Shown here one piece after another: positions 10,382 through 23,000 of a DNA stretch of 64,000 nucleotides (positions are counted from its first letter, which is position 1; the number at the start of each line of letters is the position of its first letter). The notes beneath the pieces were generated by a model that did no database searches, was not told the origin of the DNA, and was given only the letters and a program-made list of their open reading frames with translations. The position numbers were made by a program, and so were the translations under genes. Source of the stretch: Marthasterias glacialis. Taxonomy: Eukaryota; Echinodermata; Asteroidea; Forcipulatida; Asteriidae. The stretch is from assembly GCA_911728455.2 (NCBI GenBank), contig OU452236.1, positions 5,822,171 to 5,886,170 on the forward strand, given 5' to 3'.

Positions 10382-10494
10382 AAATTGACTGGAGCGGGAT
10401 TTCAAGTGAACATGCGACCACCGGCTTAACGTACCGAGAGTCGGTACGTTAAGCCGGTGGTCGCAGGTTCAAATCCCACCCCAGTCAATTTTTT
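10382..10494. repeat. Palindrome built from a tRNA-like 3' half
   Basis: AAAATTGACTGG at the left pairs with CCAGTCAATTTT at the right, and the core is GCGACCACCGGCTTAACGTA/TACGTTAAGCCGGTGGTCGC. The right arm contains GCAGGTTCAAATCCCACC, a B-box and T-arm like sequence in the layout of a tRNA 3' half. The left arm, as its reverse complement, has decayed more. It looks like an inverted duplication of a tRNA or tRNA-derived SINE piece. Confidence 0.65.
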
Positions 10495-10864
10495 TAAGTT
10501 CACCCCAAAATTGATTTGCAAAAACAATTAGCTGGCATAATTAATCAGTCACGGTTTCAATTTTGCAAAGTGATAACATTATTTATTTTCTCTGTTCTCG
10601 ATCTACACTATTCTCATCATAAAATTCTTAAATTGCCAGCGTTGAAAACATGTATTTTATTAACTATGCATTATCACTCCATTCTATAAGCGAGATGCCA
10701 TAATAGACCTGTATCATGTTGCCACCACCTTGGTCATGTGCCCTGCATGCAATAACAGTAATGGATACTGATGTACGTTGTTCACAAAGGAACCTGACTA
10801 TTTGCCCTTCCAGCCTTGGTTTGGTTACATTGATTTGAATGGGAGAGAAACAAGATGGCTGCAC

Positions 10865-11000
10865 CATAAGAAAGGTCTATGCCCTTTTCGAAACCGCGGC
10901 TTGAATTGGGCTTTGGCTCGGGCTTCTCATAAGTTATATAACTGGTGGAGCCTAAGCCCAACCCGTGGTTTCCAAAAGACCATAGTGCCTTTAACGGCGG
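10865..11000. repeat. Hairpin MITE-like inverted repeat
   Basis: GGTCTATGCCCTTTTCGAAACC on the left is answered by GGTTTCCAAAAGACCATAG on the right, and TTGGGCTTTGGCTC by GAGCCTAAGCCCAA. The centre is about 10925-10945. The overlapping open frames on both strands follow from this symmetry. Confidence 0.55.
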
Positions 11001-12131
11001 TGTTTTTTTAACGATTGGTTTAGCCATGAAGACGATGTGCCACAATCAATATCTTGTGGCAAATAATATGCACAGGTTGAAATTCAAGGTGAAGTGGCTC
11101 TCGTTCATGATGAGTGGATGACAGTGGTGGACAGTGGAATGATGCGTGCTTAGATAGGTGGAATCCGGTCAAAATTGTGACCATGCGAGGTTAAAAAAAA
11201 TAATAATAACATACTTGTGTGCTATATGCTAAACACTGCATAGATTTTTTTCTTTCAATAAAATCATTTTGTTTTAGCTCTCTTCGCAAGATCAGTAAAC
11301 TTTGCTTATATTCAATGATATTCAAAATGAAATTATCCTTATTCTATGTTCCCAATCCTCATTTTCGTAACCCCTATTTACAAAGGTCAAACATTAACGG
11401 GTTACTCAAGTCCTAGCGAGTGATTTTGTAAGCTGTATTCATTGTTCGGAATGGGGAGTACTGTTCAGAGTAAACGACCAGACAATCACGCCAAAAGAAA
11501 TGGGGACATTCCTTGGGTCCTGGCCCTGGCTTCATCACTCGGTAACAATGAGATGAAAAGACAGGACCACTCGGGGAGAGGGAAGATTCATTTTGCACAT
11601 CATGTTTTGTGTTCATGGTGCTTTCCCTATGATTCAGTAAACTTAATTGATTTGAAACAATAATCATTGCATTTGTTACAAATTTCGAAAGTTGAAATGA
11701 TTGTTTGCACTTTACAAATATAATATTATGCACATTTATATAGAAATAATTTTGAAAGCCATCTTCACACATTCATTTCATTGTGGTAAACTTAAGTGTA
11801 AAATGAAACGTCTTTGTATTTTCCTTTTACAAAAGATGTTTGACCATGTGTAGTTTTTGAGAAATAAAATTTGCACAAGACCTGTTTAGAGTAACCTCTA
11901 GTATAACTTCTGTATTCAAGTATTTTGTGATGTGCCCATAAGTGAAATTGTGATGCTTTCTGAGCTTACCGTTTCATTAAAGTTGAGAAGCGTACTTTGT
12001 AAAACTTGATTTAATTAAAATGAATAATTCGAATTGTCCCTCTGAATCACTTTCTAATCAGAAAACCCCTCGCCACAAATGAGAGTTATAAGACGCCACA
12101 AATTTAACTATGAAAGGCTATAGGGGTGCGC

Positions 12132-12161
12132 TTACGTAACTCACTTCAGAGGGGGATAAAA
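12132..12161 (+). promoter_or_regulatory. Candidate core promoter of the ADAMTS-like gene
   Basis: GATAAAAG at 12154-12161 is one base away from a TATA box (TATAAAAG) and lies about 140 bases before the start codon, which would leave a 5' UTR of roughly 110 bases. Just upstream, TTACGTAA at 12132-12139 is a perfect palindromic bZIP site (C/EBP and PAR-bZIP type). Both are short motifs, so this is tentative. Confidence 0.35.
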
Positions 12162-12298
12162 GAGTATGAGCCGTTTCGGGAGGGGCTTTAGTAACAGAGT
12201 GCCTTGAATTGGGAATCACTTATTGGCAAAGTGACTGTAGTCTTCAGTTTGGTGCTAAGACGGTTCGTGCTGGTTCATCACCGTCTATAACCGCCGTC

Positions 12299-15200
12299 AT
12301 GGAATCCAGGTTACTCGGCGTTGCCTCCGTGGCAGTCTGCCTCTTATGTTTAGCTTCACCGTACTTCGCCAAACCACTAACTCAGGTAAGATACCGTTTC
12401 AAAGTGCCAAGCCTTACATATTATTACTCAGATTCGAAAAGTTCTTGAGGATTTTTTTTTCAGCTACAGCTTGTATGTAGTTATGAGTTAATGGGCGGGG
12501 TGGTGCTCTTAGACTGATTTTTTTTTACTTATAATAAACGTTATAGGCCTATATAACTGCAAAAGCAGTTCATTCAAATGTGAGCCAATTGCATAAAAAT
12601 TCAAAACTAATTTGTGTTTAAGGTTGGCTTCATTGCACGGTCAAAAGAAACCTCGTTGAGGCATTCGCTTACGTTGACCACACCCAGTCCTGGTTAAAAA
12701 TTCAATCAATGACGCTAACCGTAAGCTGCCGTGATTGGCCACTTAGCCGCACGTGCAAATGGGCAATTTATGAATGAACAAAACTCGCTGTACTTTTTTC
12801 AAGGTGTAGTGTTTTAAAAGAAGTTTGATGCATTTGTTTTAACCACTGAGTCACTGACCTGAATTTATTCCACGTTTCGAAATTCGTATTTTCAATTTGG
12901 CAAAATTTATTGGGCGATATGTAAAAGCAATTGCGATATGAGAAAGCAATTGGAACGATGTGTTCTTTCTTGAACAAACCGTATGCTACAACATTTTAGG
13001 GCGGCTCATATAACATGGTAAAACGCTCAATTTAGGCTTCGATAATGTGAAAAATTATCAAAATACTTGTCCGTAAGTGTTACATTACCGTACTTTAATT
13101 TCCTGCATGAACGAGAACCAATGCTCATTATGAAAAACTCGAGTTTCTACCCCCAATCTATCAAACTAACTGAGAATCTATAGTGAGATGAAGGGTGATT
13201 TCATGATACTGAGTTGATAAAAAAGCTCAGCACCGTTTTTCAATTTGAAGGGCAACCCAGTTCGATGTGTAAATTTGAAAGTACCCGACATTCACTCTGA
13301 AAAGAGTTGTCCTCCATATGGCTCCTTGCAAGAGTGGGATGGCTGACAAAAACGAGTGTTTTTAACTCTTTTACTACTAGAGACTAAAGTAAAAAGCCTT
13401 GAGAATTTGGAATTAGTCCAACTTCGCATTATGTAACATTAAAACGTCATACCGGTAGGCGACCTCACCAACATTAACAAAAGTTTACTTGCTTACCCTA
13501 CAGGGTTACTTACACCAGCGAAAATTGTATTCAGATTGTGACAACACAATATCATTTTTAGAACAAGGCTATATATTGTTAAATTCACAGAGCACACACC
13601 GTAGTTTTTAAATTGTTCAATTCTTCTATTCCCCTGTATCTTGAAGTGCTCTACATATTGTCACTTCTAACTGTATAGCTTAAATATCAAGCTAATATTT
13701 TCTTTTTGTGTGATATCTATGTATGATTTGCAACGTAAAGCAATGGTTATTGCCACGCTCGCGAAGTACATGTATGTTGGGGACACGTTTGTGTGAAGTT
13801 TCGGAAAACTACATGTTCTGATTATCGGTTTTTTTTCGATGAGATATTTCTGTCATAAATTCTAAGACCAAGTAAGACGATAGATGTTTTTATTCGAAAA
13901 TGTAAACAAACTGAACGGACACAACTTCTCACAGCAACACCCAAAACATTAAATGAGTCAGAAATGATCTACGTGGGCGTTGGCCGTCTGGTCGTACCCT
14001 GTTTCTTCAGGTGAGTCTTTAGACCTTCAATGGGGGTCAGGGCGGCGTATATTGTGGCCTATCTACTTTCCCAAAATTAGCAAGTCAACCCCGTCCGAAG
14101 ATCCCCGATAACAATGCGCGTTTCAAGGGTTATGCAAGCCTTTCTTTGCGAAGGCATTGTTTGCCCGGTTTGCGCATAAGCTTCCGAAATCTGAAAAGTG
14201 AAGGGTGTATGGACGCCAGTGCTCAAGAATGCACGGGATAATGTAGCCTTTCCCGTTGCTTAAAGTGGGATTTGTCAGGCTCACCGATGCAGGAATTTGA
14301 TAGCCAACTACCAAGAACAAATCGCCTCTAGAAAAGGAAATAGAGAGTTCACGATACAGCAGATTTCAGTGACAAAAACATGTAAAAGTATTCATCTAAT
14401 TCAATGGTATTATCGAACCAATTGTCATTGTTATTTTACAATCACTGTGATATTTCTGGGAGTTCATAATTCTTTGAACTATAGACATTCTTTTCTTCGC
14501 AAATCTGCACACAGTTGAGGTTTATTATTAATGAAGTGGAGAAATAAACATGTGAATTTTCTTGTTTTACTAATTTGCTAGGGTTACAACTATTTTAGTG
14601 TACGTCTGTAGTAAAATATATCAACAGTAAGGAGTTGTGGTCTAAAAACTTCAACATTGTCAATGTGATCAAATCGACAGTTTAATAGGCACAAAATCGT
14701 ATTGATCGTGTACAATGTTCCCAGCAATCATAGAGGGAATGAAATAGTATGTTCACAAAATGTTGCACCCGGATTTTTTCCCCCAAGAGAAAAATCTTAT
14801 AGAGCTTTCTTTTGAGAAGTTTAAAATAGGTTTAGATCATGGTACTGGTTCATTGCAATAGTGATAAGGAACCAGGAGAATGTGCACCGAAATGTAGAAA
14901 GAAACCATAGGCTAATCTCATGTAAATGACAAGTAATCTGGTTTACTTTTGGTCAGCTATTAACTCGATTAACCACAATGCTTTTGTCCACCTTTCTTGG
15001 TAATATAACTCATTGTTTTACGGTGGTATGCCTACCCTTGATTTTATCATGGTATCCGGTTACATACATCAACAATTTGACCATAATCTCAGCTGAGTTG
15101 AATCTTGGAGTAACCTCCATGGTTGAATCTTGGCCTTACAATTTGTCGAATTTTTATCTTCAACATGTAGTCAGCCTGCCGACTTCTGGCACAGCATTGT

Positions 15201-17077
15201 GGCATGACTTTTTATGGCCCCACCCTCCAAACCACGCTGTGACAGTCTTCAGGCTCTATTGTTAGCCCACGACAAATACCTCCCTAATGTTAATCCCTGT
15301 TGTGTAAACGAATCGCGCCAGCGGAAATTCCATTGGCAAGGTATTAAGAAAGCAATTGACTTGTGACGTGACTGAGGTTAATTCTAAGAGGAAATCGCGT
15401 CAAGAAAATTCAATTAACTGGGTCGATTTTTATGAATTTTCTTTTATTTTTGCGAATCAAAACAAAAACAAAGAAAAATCAAGTTGTGATTGTTCAGAGA
15501 GCTCTAAGAAATTAAAAAAAAAATTAACAACGTATGGTAAAGTGATTTTCCTAATCTTGTTTTTATTTTTACAATGTATAAATACTTGTTTTGTTTTCAT
15601 ACTAAAAACTACATTGTGTAAAGAAGCATTCACTCTAAAACTAAAGTTAGTCAAAACAGCCTTAATTAGTCATTTTAGACAATGTTTGACTAATTTTAGT
15701 CAAAATATGGTCTAAAAGGACCAAATAACGCCGTTTTGACTCAGTTAGTTTCAGAGTGTTTGACACAGCAGCGTTAAAGTGATACATCTACAAAATGAGC
15801 GTAATATTGATAAATAGTATTGCATTTGATAAGTTATCTTTGTCTTCTTCCCCCAGAACATCGAGCTGAGCTCGGAGGATCGCCTTCATTATTTCGGCCA
15901 AACGGAAGGTAAATGTCAAAGCACCATGTTACCATCAAATTCTTGACAGAAATTGCAACTTTTGACATAACTATATGGAAAATATTATTCTTATAATAAA
16001 TAAGTAGGAGGTAGTTATTCAAATGAGACACACCCAGTGTTGAAACATGTTAAACTTGTACCAAATTGGTATTTTTAGTTCAGCTGCAGGACCAGCAGTA
16101 TCCTAAAACGGAACGTTTTGTTGTCCTATTGCATTCACTGAATTGACCTTGCCTTTTTCTAAAAACATGACGAAAATATGTCTAGTGTCCTCCGTTTTTA
16201 TCTTGTTTTGTTCTGGTTACCTTGATATTACAAGAATTGATTCAAAGACTCGCCGCTTTATCATAACATCTTCAAGAACACTATAGATTAAGTTGTATTT
16301 TGTCGTTTTGTTCAGTGCAAGATTTCGAGCTGGTCTCACCGAGCCGATGGAGGCGAGCCACCCGCGGCAAACACGTCGAACATCACGCCTCCTTCGAAGC
16401 CTTCGGTGAGGAGTTCAACCTCAGTCTCCAGGGCAAGAAAGGTCTCACCGACTCGGCAACCGTCCTACATAAAGTGGGTCAAGACGGCAAGGTTGAATTG
16501 AGCCAGATCAGCAGTGATTGCGATCTGTACGAGGGCACGTCAAAGAAACATGACCAATCCCAAGTCTCTGCCAGCATTTGCGGGGACAAGGTAAGGTTTA
16601 ACGGCCGATTAGATTTATTAATTAAATAATTTTACTTTTTCATTAAAGAATGAGATTGGAAACTAAGCATGTGTTTGGTGCAACTTACTGGCGAAAGTTC
16701 CAGTGTAGATGTGTGAATCTTCAATTTGGGTGCATATGGAAGCTTACGCGTGTAGCTGGCGTACGTTTTGCGGCTTTTCCCGTAGTCAAAACATCGAAGC
16801 AATGATACCAGTAAACATTTTTCAGAATTAAGCTAAATTTTATGGATATCTGCTCATTATTCAATTTACTGGGTCATTTTACTTCTTTAGATTGAGGCAA
16901 CAGTTAAGACGAAGGAAGCTGTGTTCCATATCCAACCTCTCCTTCCTAAGCACCAGGAACTAACTACAGTGGAAGATCTCGAGGTAGAGGTGCTCGATAA
17001 AACAACAATTGATGAGCCGAAAAACATGCATATGGTGCAGAGACGAAGTGTAAATATCGAGGCATGTGACATGCAAG
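12299..17077 (+). CDS. ADAMTS-like gene: signal peptide and prodomain (exons 1-4)
   Basis: Exons 12299-12385, 15857-15908, 16316-16590 and 16891-17077 (phases 0,1,0,1). The start ATG opens MESRLLGVASVAVCLLCLAS, a typical signal peptide. The next exons form an ADAMTS-type prodomain with HHASFEAFGEEFNLSLQ and VSASICGDK. The single cysteine in NIEACDMQ near the end could be the latency (cysteine-switch) residue, which is inference. An in-frame ATG exists 90 bases upstream (12209) but would put a long polar stretch before the signal peptide, so 12299 is preferred. Intron 1 (12386-15856) is the longest at about 3.5 kb; apart from the MITE at 15631-15758 I recognise nothing in it. Introns 2-4 show nothing notable. 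Confidence 0.85.
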
Positions 17078-20000
17078 GTAAGCCAATGATTTCCAATATT
17101 GTGTATAAGTAATTTGTATAGAAAAATAATAAACCATGTACTTACTTGTAATTCAGTAATAAACCAGTCATTTCTCAATCTTACATAAAATCAATATTAT
17201 TTGGGTGGACAAAAACAATTTAGCAATTTACTTTCAATGTTTTAACAGATGTGATAATACAAGTTCTGTATTTATCAATTAAGACACGAGAAAATGCTAT
17301 ATGACATGCAGCTCGAGGGGTTCCTAAATGCATAATAGCGCACAATTTCAGTATTATGTGGGACTGAGCACGAAATACTTCAAAGCTAACAAAGTAGTTT
17401 TAGGTTACCAACGAGTGGTAAATTGATGCATTTGCATTCAAGAGTTGCCTTAAATATCTCGTCACAACCTACTTTTTTGTAGCCGAAAGAACAGCTTCAT
17501 CCGAAAGACAAAGAAGGTCCACAATCGAAGAGCCGATTTACGTCGAAGCTTCGGTGGTTGCAGACGACATGATGTACAAAACTTATGGAACCAATACTGA
17601 CGAGTACATTCTCACCATCATGAACCAGGTACGTGTCACGATCTCGTGATGTGGTCATTTAAAGTTAGTTTGTTTTAAACATTTTCTGTTTACATGACGT
17701 GCGCAGAGTAACTAAAAAAAAAACAATGGGTGCGGCTTTGAGTAAAAAATAAGGATAAAGACATAAAACATTTCAAGTGGAGGTAATCTACCTTAGTCAA
17801 GCCATTCTTGAAATAGTTGTGATATTGTTGTGAGATTTTAAGAGAACTTTGTGTTTTTATGTTTTTTCTGTATAGGTGGCAGGTATGCTGAAGGATCCTA
17901 GTCTTGGAGTTCAAGTCAATCTTCGAATTACCGACATCAAAATTATCCAGTCACCACAGGTAAAGATAATTTTATAACAGATGTGCACGGCAGCTTTAGT
18001 GCACCGTACATTCTCTTTGACTTACATTTGAAACTCTTGAGGGCGCTATTACAATTAATAGTGACCGACAAACCGGGGTTTTCGAAACGCTTTTTTTGTA
18101 CATTCTTAGTTTGATAAAAGTTAATGTTTTTGCTCTTAATGTTTGTTTAGGATGACCTGCAACTATCTGAAAATCTTGACAAGTCTCTGGACAGTTTCTG
18201 CTCTTGGCAAATGGAGAGCAAATCCGACATTTCGATCCTTATTACAAGGTAAGAAGAGAGGAAACAACTTGCGAAAAAAAATACAAAAAAAAAAAAATCA
18301 GTGCAAAACAAATATTATCCATTTACGCTATTTCAACCAGTTGTGCTATGTATTGTAAATTGAGACGATCCTTTTATTTGCTTCAGGTGTTTAATTGTAC
18401 TTTTGTAGTCAGTTAACTTACACTCTCTTTAAAACCTTATATTTAGTTTCACTTAGTAATGAAAACTGTATTGTCATAAATAAATGTCAAGTTATTTGTT
18501 TTTAACTCATATTTTGACAGACGGGACTTGGTATCGGCAGGCAGCCACCAAGTCATGGGTAAAGCTAAGGATGCCGGTGGAGCATGTGATCCTAAGAGAC
18601 GTTGTGTGATTGGTCAAGATCACGGACCAAGTGGATTGATCTTTACTCTTACTCATGAGATTGGACACAGGTAACCAACATGGAAACATTTCCCATAAAT
18701 CAAAATCGATGAATGAAATATTTATTATTAATTAAATATTAAAAGCCATTACAAGTTAAACTATCATTATCAACACTTTTGTGGTATTTTCTATGAAGTT
18801 TGTCATCATGTTATGTTTAAGAAAATATATATATTATATGCAAAGTTGCAATATTTTTTAATGGTAAAAGAAAAAAAAGAAAAACATCAGATTAGTTTCA
18901 ATGTAAAAACTGTATTGTTTTAGAGAAAAAAGTTGATGTATGCAATCAATCATTAGGGTAGAATTCTACTTAACAATAAGCAGTACTTGACCTTTTATTT
19001 GCTCTATTGTAACAGTCTTGGTATGTATCATGATGGAGGATTGAGCGATTGCGTCAACAGGAAGAACATCATGGCTACTGTCCACTCCACTGGACCTGAG
19101 GCCTTCCAATGGTCAGAGTGTAGTAGAAATGATCTCCTTGATTTTCTAAGGTAAGTTCTTGTTATTAGTTTGTTATCCAAAAATAAGGTTTGAAACTTTG
19201 CATGGTTTGAAAGTAACCAGTTCCGCTGGGAATCTTCCATTTTTTCCCATCAAGCCTGAAATTGCTTGAATCAATTTTCTGTTTTTGCCGGCGCAAAGAA
19301 GCGTGACTCAAAAAAGCCAAGAGAACAAAGATTCTCTTTTTAACAGTGATTTTTGTTATATCTATCAAGAAAATGTCAAATTCATGTACTGTGAATTGCA
19401 AAACCTCAGCCTAGAGCTACAGCCAAGGTTTGTTCCTCAATCTACAAACGCGAACCAAGGCTGGAAAATCGGTTCACTCAGACTTAAACTCCATTGAGCC
19501 AAAATACAACAATTGAGATAATAAACAATGTTGGAAGCCTCTCTATGTCTTCTAACCCTCTTCTTATAACAAAAAGACAAAGGTCTGGAATCGGGGATTA
19601 CACAAGAACACCCTCAAAAAAGAAAAAAATGTCAGCAATAGTTCCAGTACCATCTGTCTTTTGTGTGTGTGTGATACGAAGCGTTTCCATAATTTCCAGC
19701 TTCGTTTCGTTTTAGATTGCACATAACAACTCATGTCAACCGAATTCTGGCAGGGAAAATATTGGAATGTATACATGCATCCGGCACTAACTGGTTAAAA
19801 GTCTGACTTTGTGTGCGAACATTTGAACTGAGTCTGATTTTTGTTAATTTATTTTTACAGCCGCCCTGAATCCAAGTGCTTGAAGAATAAGCCCAAGGCT
19901 CTGAGCGAACACAAACCATCTTCGGTCCCCATGCCTGGATTCCACTATAATGCTAGCCAGCAGTGTGCCATGACATTCAACAAGAACAGTCTGGTTGCAT

Positions 20001-23000
20001 CGGAAGTCCTGAATAAACCTGTAAGTTAAGAAAATAATCTTTGACACATTTACGCGTCGGTCAGGGTCTGGATAGTTTATCAAGATTTAAAAAAAAAAAA
20101 TTAAATACAGGGCATAATTACTGATCACTTTATACACTTTACAAATACATAACAGATCAAACTGGTGCTCAAATCAGGAATAAATTTCCCAAAGACACTG
20201 AGAGATCCTGCTGGCTAAAATTATCAAGTCAACTCTTTAGATTGAAAGATTATCTACCACCCTACTGAGGGAATTTTACAAGTACCCGGCAGAATGCAAG
20301 AACACCCATCATCAATGTTCTTTTGTCCTTGTTGGCATGTGTGGGAGATTTTGAACTGTTCATTTAAAAATTTTGTGTAACATATTGCTGTTTGTGTTCA
20401 CAGGAGATTTGCAAAGCTCTGGTGTGTAAGACCGGCAAGGGAAAACCAGAATCTACTCACAGTCCACCCCTTGATGGAACACGCTGTGGAACCAAAAGAG
20501 ATGTAAGATTATTGAACATGGCTCGAATTTCAAGAAAAAATCCACTCGGCCACTGGTCTTGTAACCTCAGATTTGTTACTGGACCAAAGATATGTTTCCG
20601 AAGACAAAACGTATTTTTCTTTTCCTTTGTATATAGTCTTCCCTTGTTGAACTGTCAGGAGGAGGTTTGGACTGGGAAAGCTAATGTAAACCTTAAAAAG
20701 TGTGATCCATATATGCCAATTAATTTCATTTTGTTGCCCTCTTCATTTGTTGTAGATTTGTATCAGGGGAGAGTGCTTGAAAGTCTACAGTACCTTGGTT
20801 TGCGATGGAGGAGAATGCATTCCATTGTAAGTAATCTAGGTTTTATTTTTATTTCATGATTTTGCAGAGGTTAAAGACTCACTTGTGGCCCCATTGGTTT
20901 TGTACTCAAAAGCGAAGTGAGGACATCCTCACTCCGTCAAAACACCTGGATCAATTTTGTTAAAGTCCTCAGTTTTAACGGGTAGACACTCCTCCCCCCC
21001 CCCCACACACACACTCCAGCTCTAAGTGTCATTTGATTACATCGCACCTCAAGATTTCACAAATATAATTTCCTATAATTACAGTTGGTTGAGCAGTAGC
21101 TTCGTCTGTGATGCGTCAACCTGCATAGCGACCCGCACGGTACTCTGCGTTGAGCAACACGACGACGGCACAACGAAGGCGGTAAACGACCTTTCTCGCT
21201 GTCCTGCTGAAGTTCCAGTATCTACTCAGCCATGTGAAAACAATGCATGCAGGTAAAATATTAAAGTCTTATAAGTTTGAACAGCATTTTTTTGTTTTGG
21301 CAATTCTTAAAAACTGTTTCCTTATGAATGAACTTTTGAATAAAAGTTATGTAAATTAATGCAGGGTTGTAGTTTGTTAGGATTTTCTTAGTGAGAGAAA
21401 AGAAATAGCTGTTATAACAGTTTACCATTCCTTGGTACATGCCTTGAACTTCGCTCTTGAAGGGGCACGACAGTGTTCCTCTGGTAAAGGGCACTTTTAT
21501 GAGGGAAACGTAAAGTTGTATTAGATCTTTGCAAAGGGCACCACGGCAAAAGCAGTGAGCAATTGTTGTGGGTGCCGTGGGCAAATTCAAGGCCTGTTGG
21601 TAAAATGAAAAAGTGGTTACGGCATTGCATATCAACCCTTTAAATCTTTGTCAACCCTCTAGCCTTTGAGAAACAAGAGGCAATAACAAATTTTACATTT
21701 TTTCCTGATTTGAGGATTTTTTTTTTAGTAAGTTGCTGTTGGCATATGAATTTCCACAAAAGCTGTAAAGGTTTCACCAAGTGACGGAAGAAATGACCAA
21801 ACCCTCTGGTGCTGATTTTGTCAGCCTATTTTCAGGATTGAAATTTTTGTTTTGGCACGAGTCAGACTCTGCATTACTTACAAAGATACCATTTATGAAT
21901 ATCTAGTTAATATCCGGAATGTATTTGTTTATTGCGTACAGGTACTCCTTTCAAATTACTGCAGTTGGTGCTTGCTCAGTCACATGTGGTGTAGGTTTCC
22001 AAACTAGAACGATTGTCTGTCAAGATGCCACCAACCTCGCCACCGTCTCTGAATCACTTTGTAATGCCAGTGAGAGGCCTGCATCAACTCAGAACTGTAA
22101 TACTGGTGTGACGTGCCCGTCTACTGTCAGCTACTTCTTGGGAGAGTTTGGAGAGGTTGGTAACACCCTGTGATAAAGTTTGATCCACCTTGACCCCCAT
22201 TGCCTACCAAGGGGTGACTACATTGACCCATGGTCTGAGATAACAGCGTGTCGTGGCCGGACTCAAGTTCTGGTGGTTAAGTCACTGGGGTGTGGGTTCG
22301 ACTCCTTGTGTTTTTGAGCAATATGTTTTACTAAAATTGCTTCTCTTCACCCAGGGGTATAAATGGGTACCTGCGAGGATAGAGGTTGATATTGTGTTTA
22401 AAAAAGCCTTTGGAGCGCCATGGCAGCTTGGGGCTGTATACTCCTCAGGGAGCTGAGAAAGATTACAGGAATGTTATTGGCCCAATGACCAGGGCACTAA
22501 TGCTAGCGCATAGAGACATTATTGTGAAATGTGCTATTGAAGAACTGGTTATTATTATTATTATTATAATTGATTTTGAATTCATTTCCGAGTAGATTTA
22601 CAAATTTAAATGTATGGGGTTTTTAAATCTGATTGTGATTTTTTTTTTTTGACAGTGCTCAGTTACTTGTGGCACAGGACTGCAAAGCCGAACTGTGACT
22701 TGCCGTACCAACCTGGGAGCCATTGTTGACGATGTTGATTGTACCAATGCCGGTATAGACAAGCCTGCTGCCACCCAGGCATGCAGTGCTAACGTTGTTT
22801 GTACAGAAAATATCCGCTACATCGCTGGACAGCTCAGCGCGGTGAGTTTGCATGCACGGATATAGTCCCCAGACTTGAGCATTTATTACAGACGGTTTAT
22901 CACAGAGATGAAATGTGACAAAACCAGGCATTTGTTGCCAAAGTTTAAAACTTAAAATTTAAAACTGGGTTTATTTGCTCATAAAATAGATGGGAATATA

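Larger units (their letters stand above)
8851..12153. other. Intergenic region between IMP3 and the ADAMTS-like gene
   Basis: These two genes are divergent, so both promoters should be at the ends of this 3.3-kb stretch. It holds a run of C (9106-9121), a tRNA-like SINE fragment (9236-9440), a tRNA-like palindrome (10382-10494) and a hairpin MITE (10865-11000). IMP3's 5' flank at 8880-8935 is GC- and CpG-rich. No coding exon is recognised. Confidence 0.5.

Noticed and set aside
15356-15715. A 119-codon Lys/Phe-rich open frame
   Set aside because: Low-complexity AT-rich intron 1 sequence overlapping a MITE; no homology recognised.
20392-20859. A 155-codon open frame spanning exons 11 and 12
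   Set aside because: Exon 11 ends at a clear donor (20503); only 20404-20502 and 20756-20826 code, in different frames, for the disintegrin-like domain.
20827-21941. Hidden exons for the ADAMTS cysteine-rich and spacer domains
   Set aside because: No open stretch with the right phases or cysteine pattern is present; exons 12-14 already join in frame.
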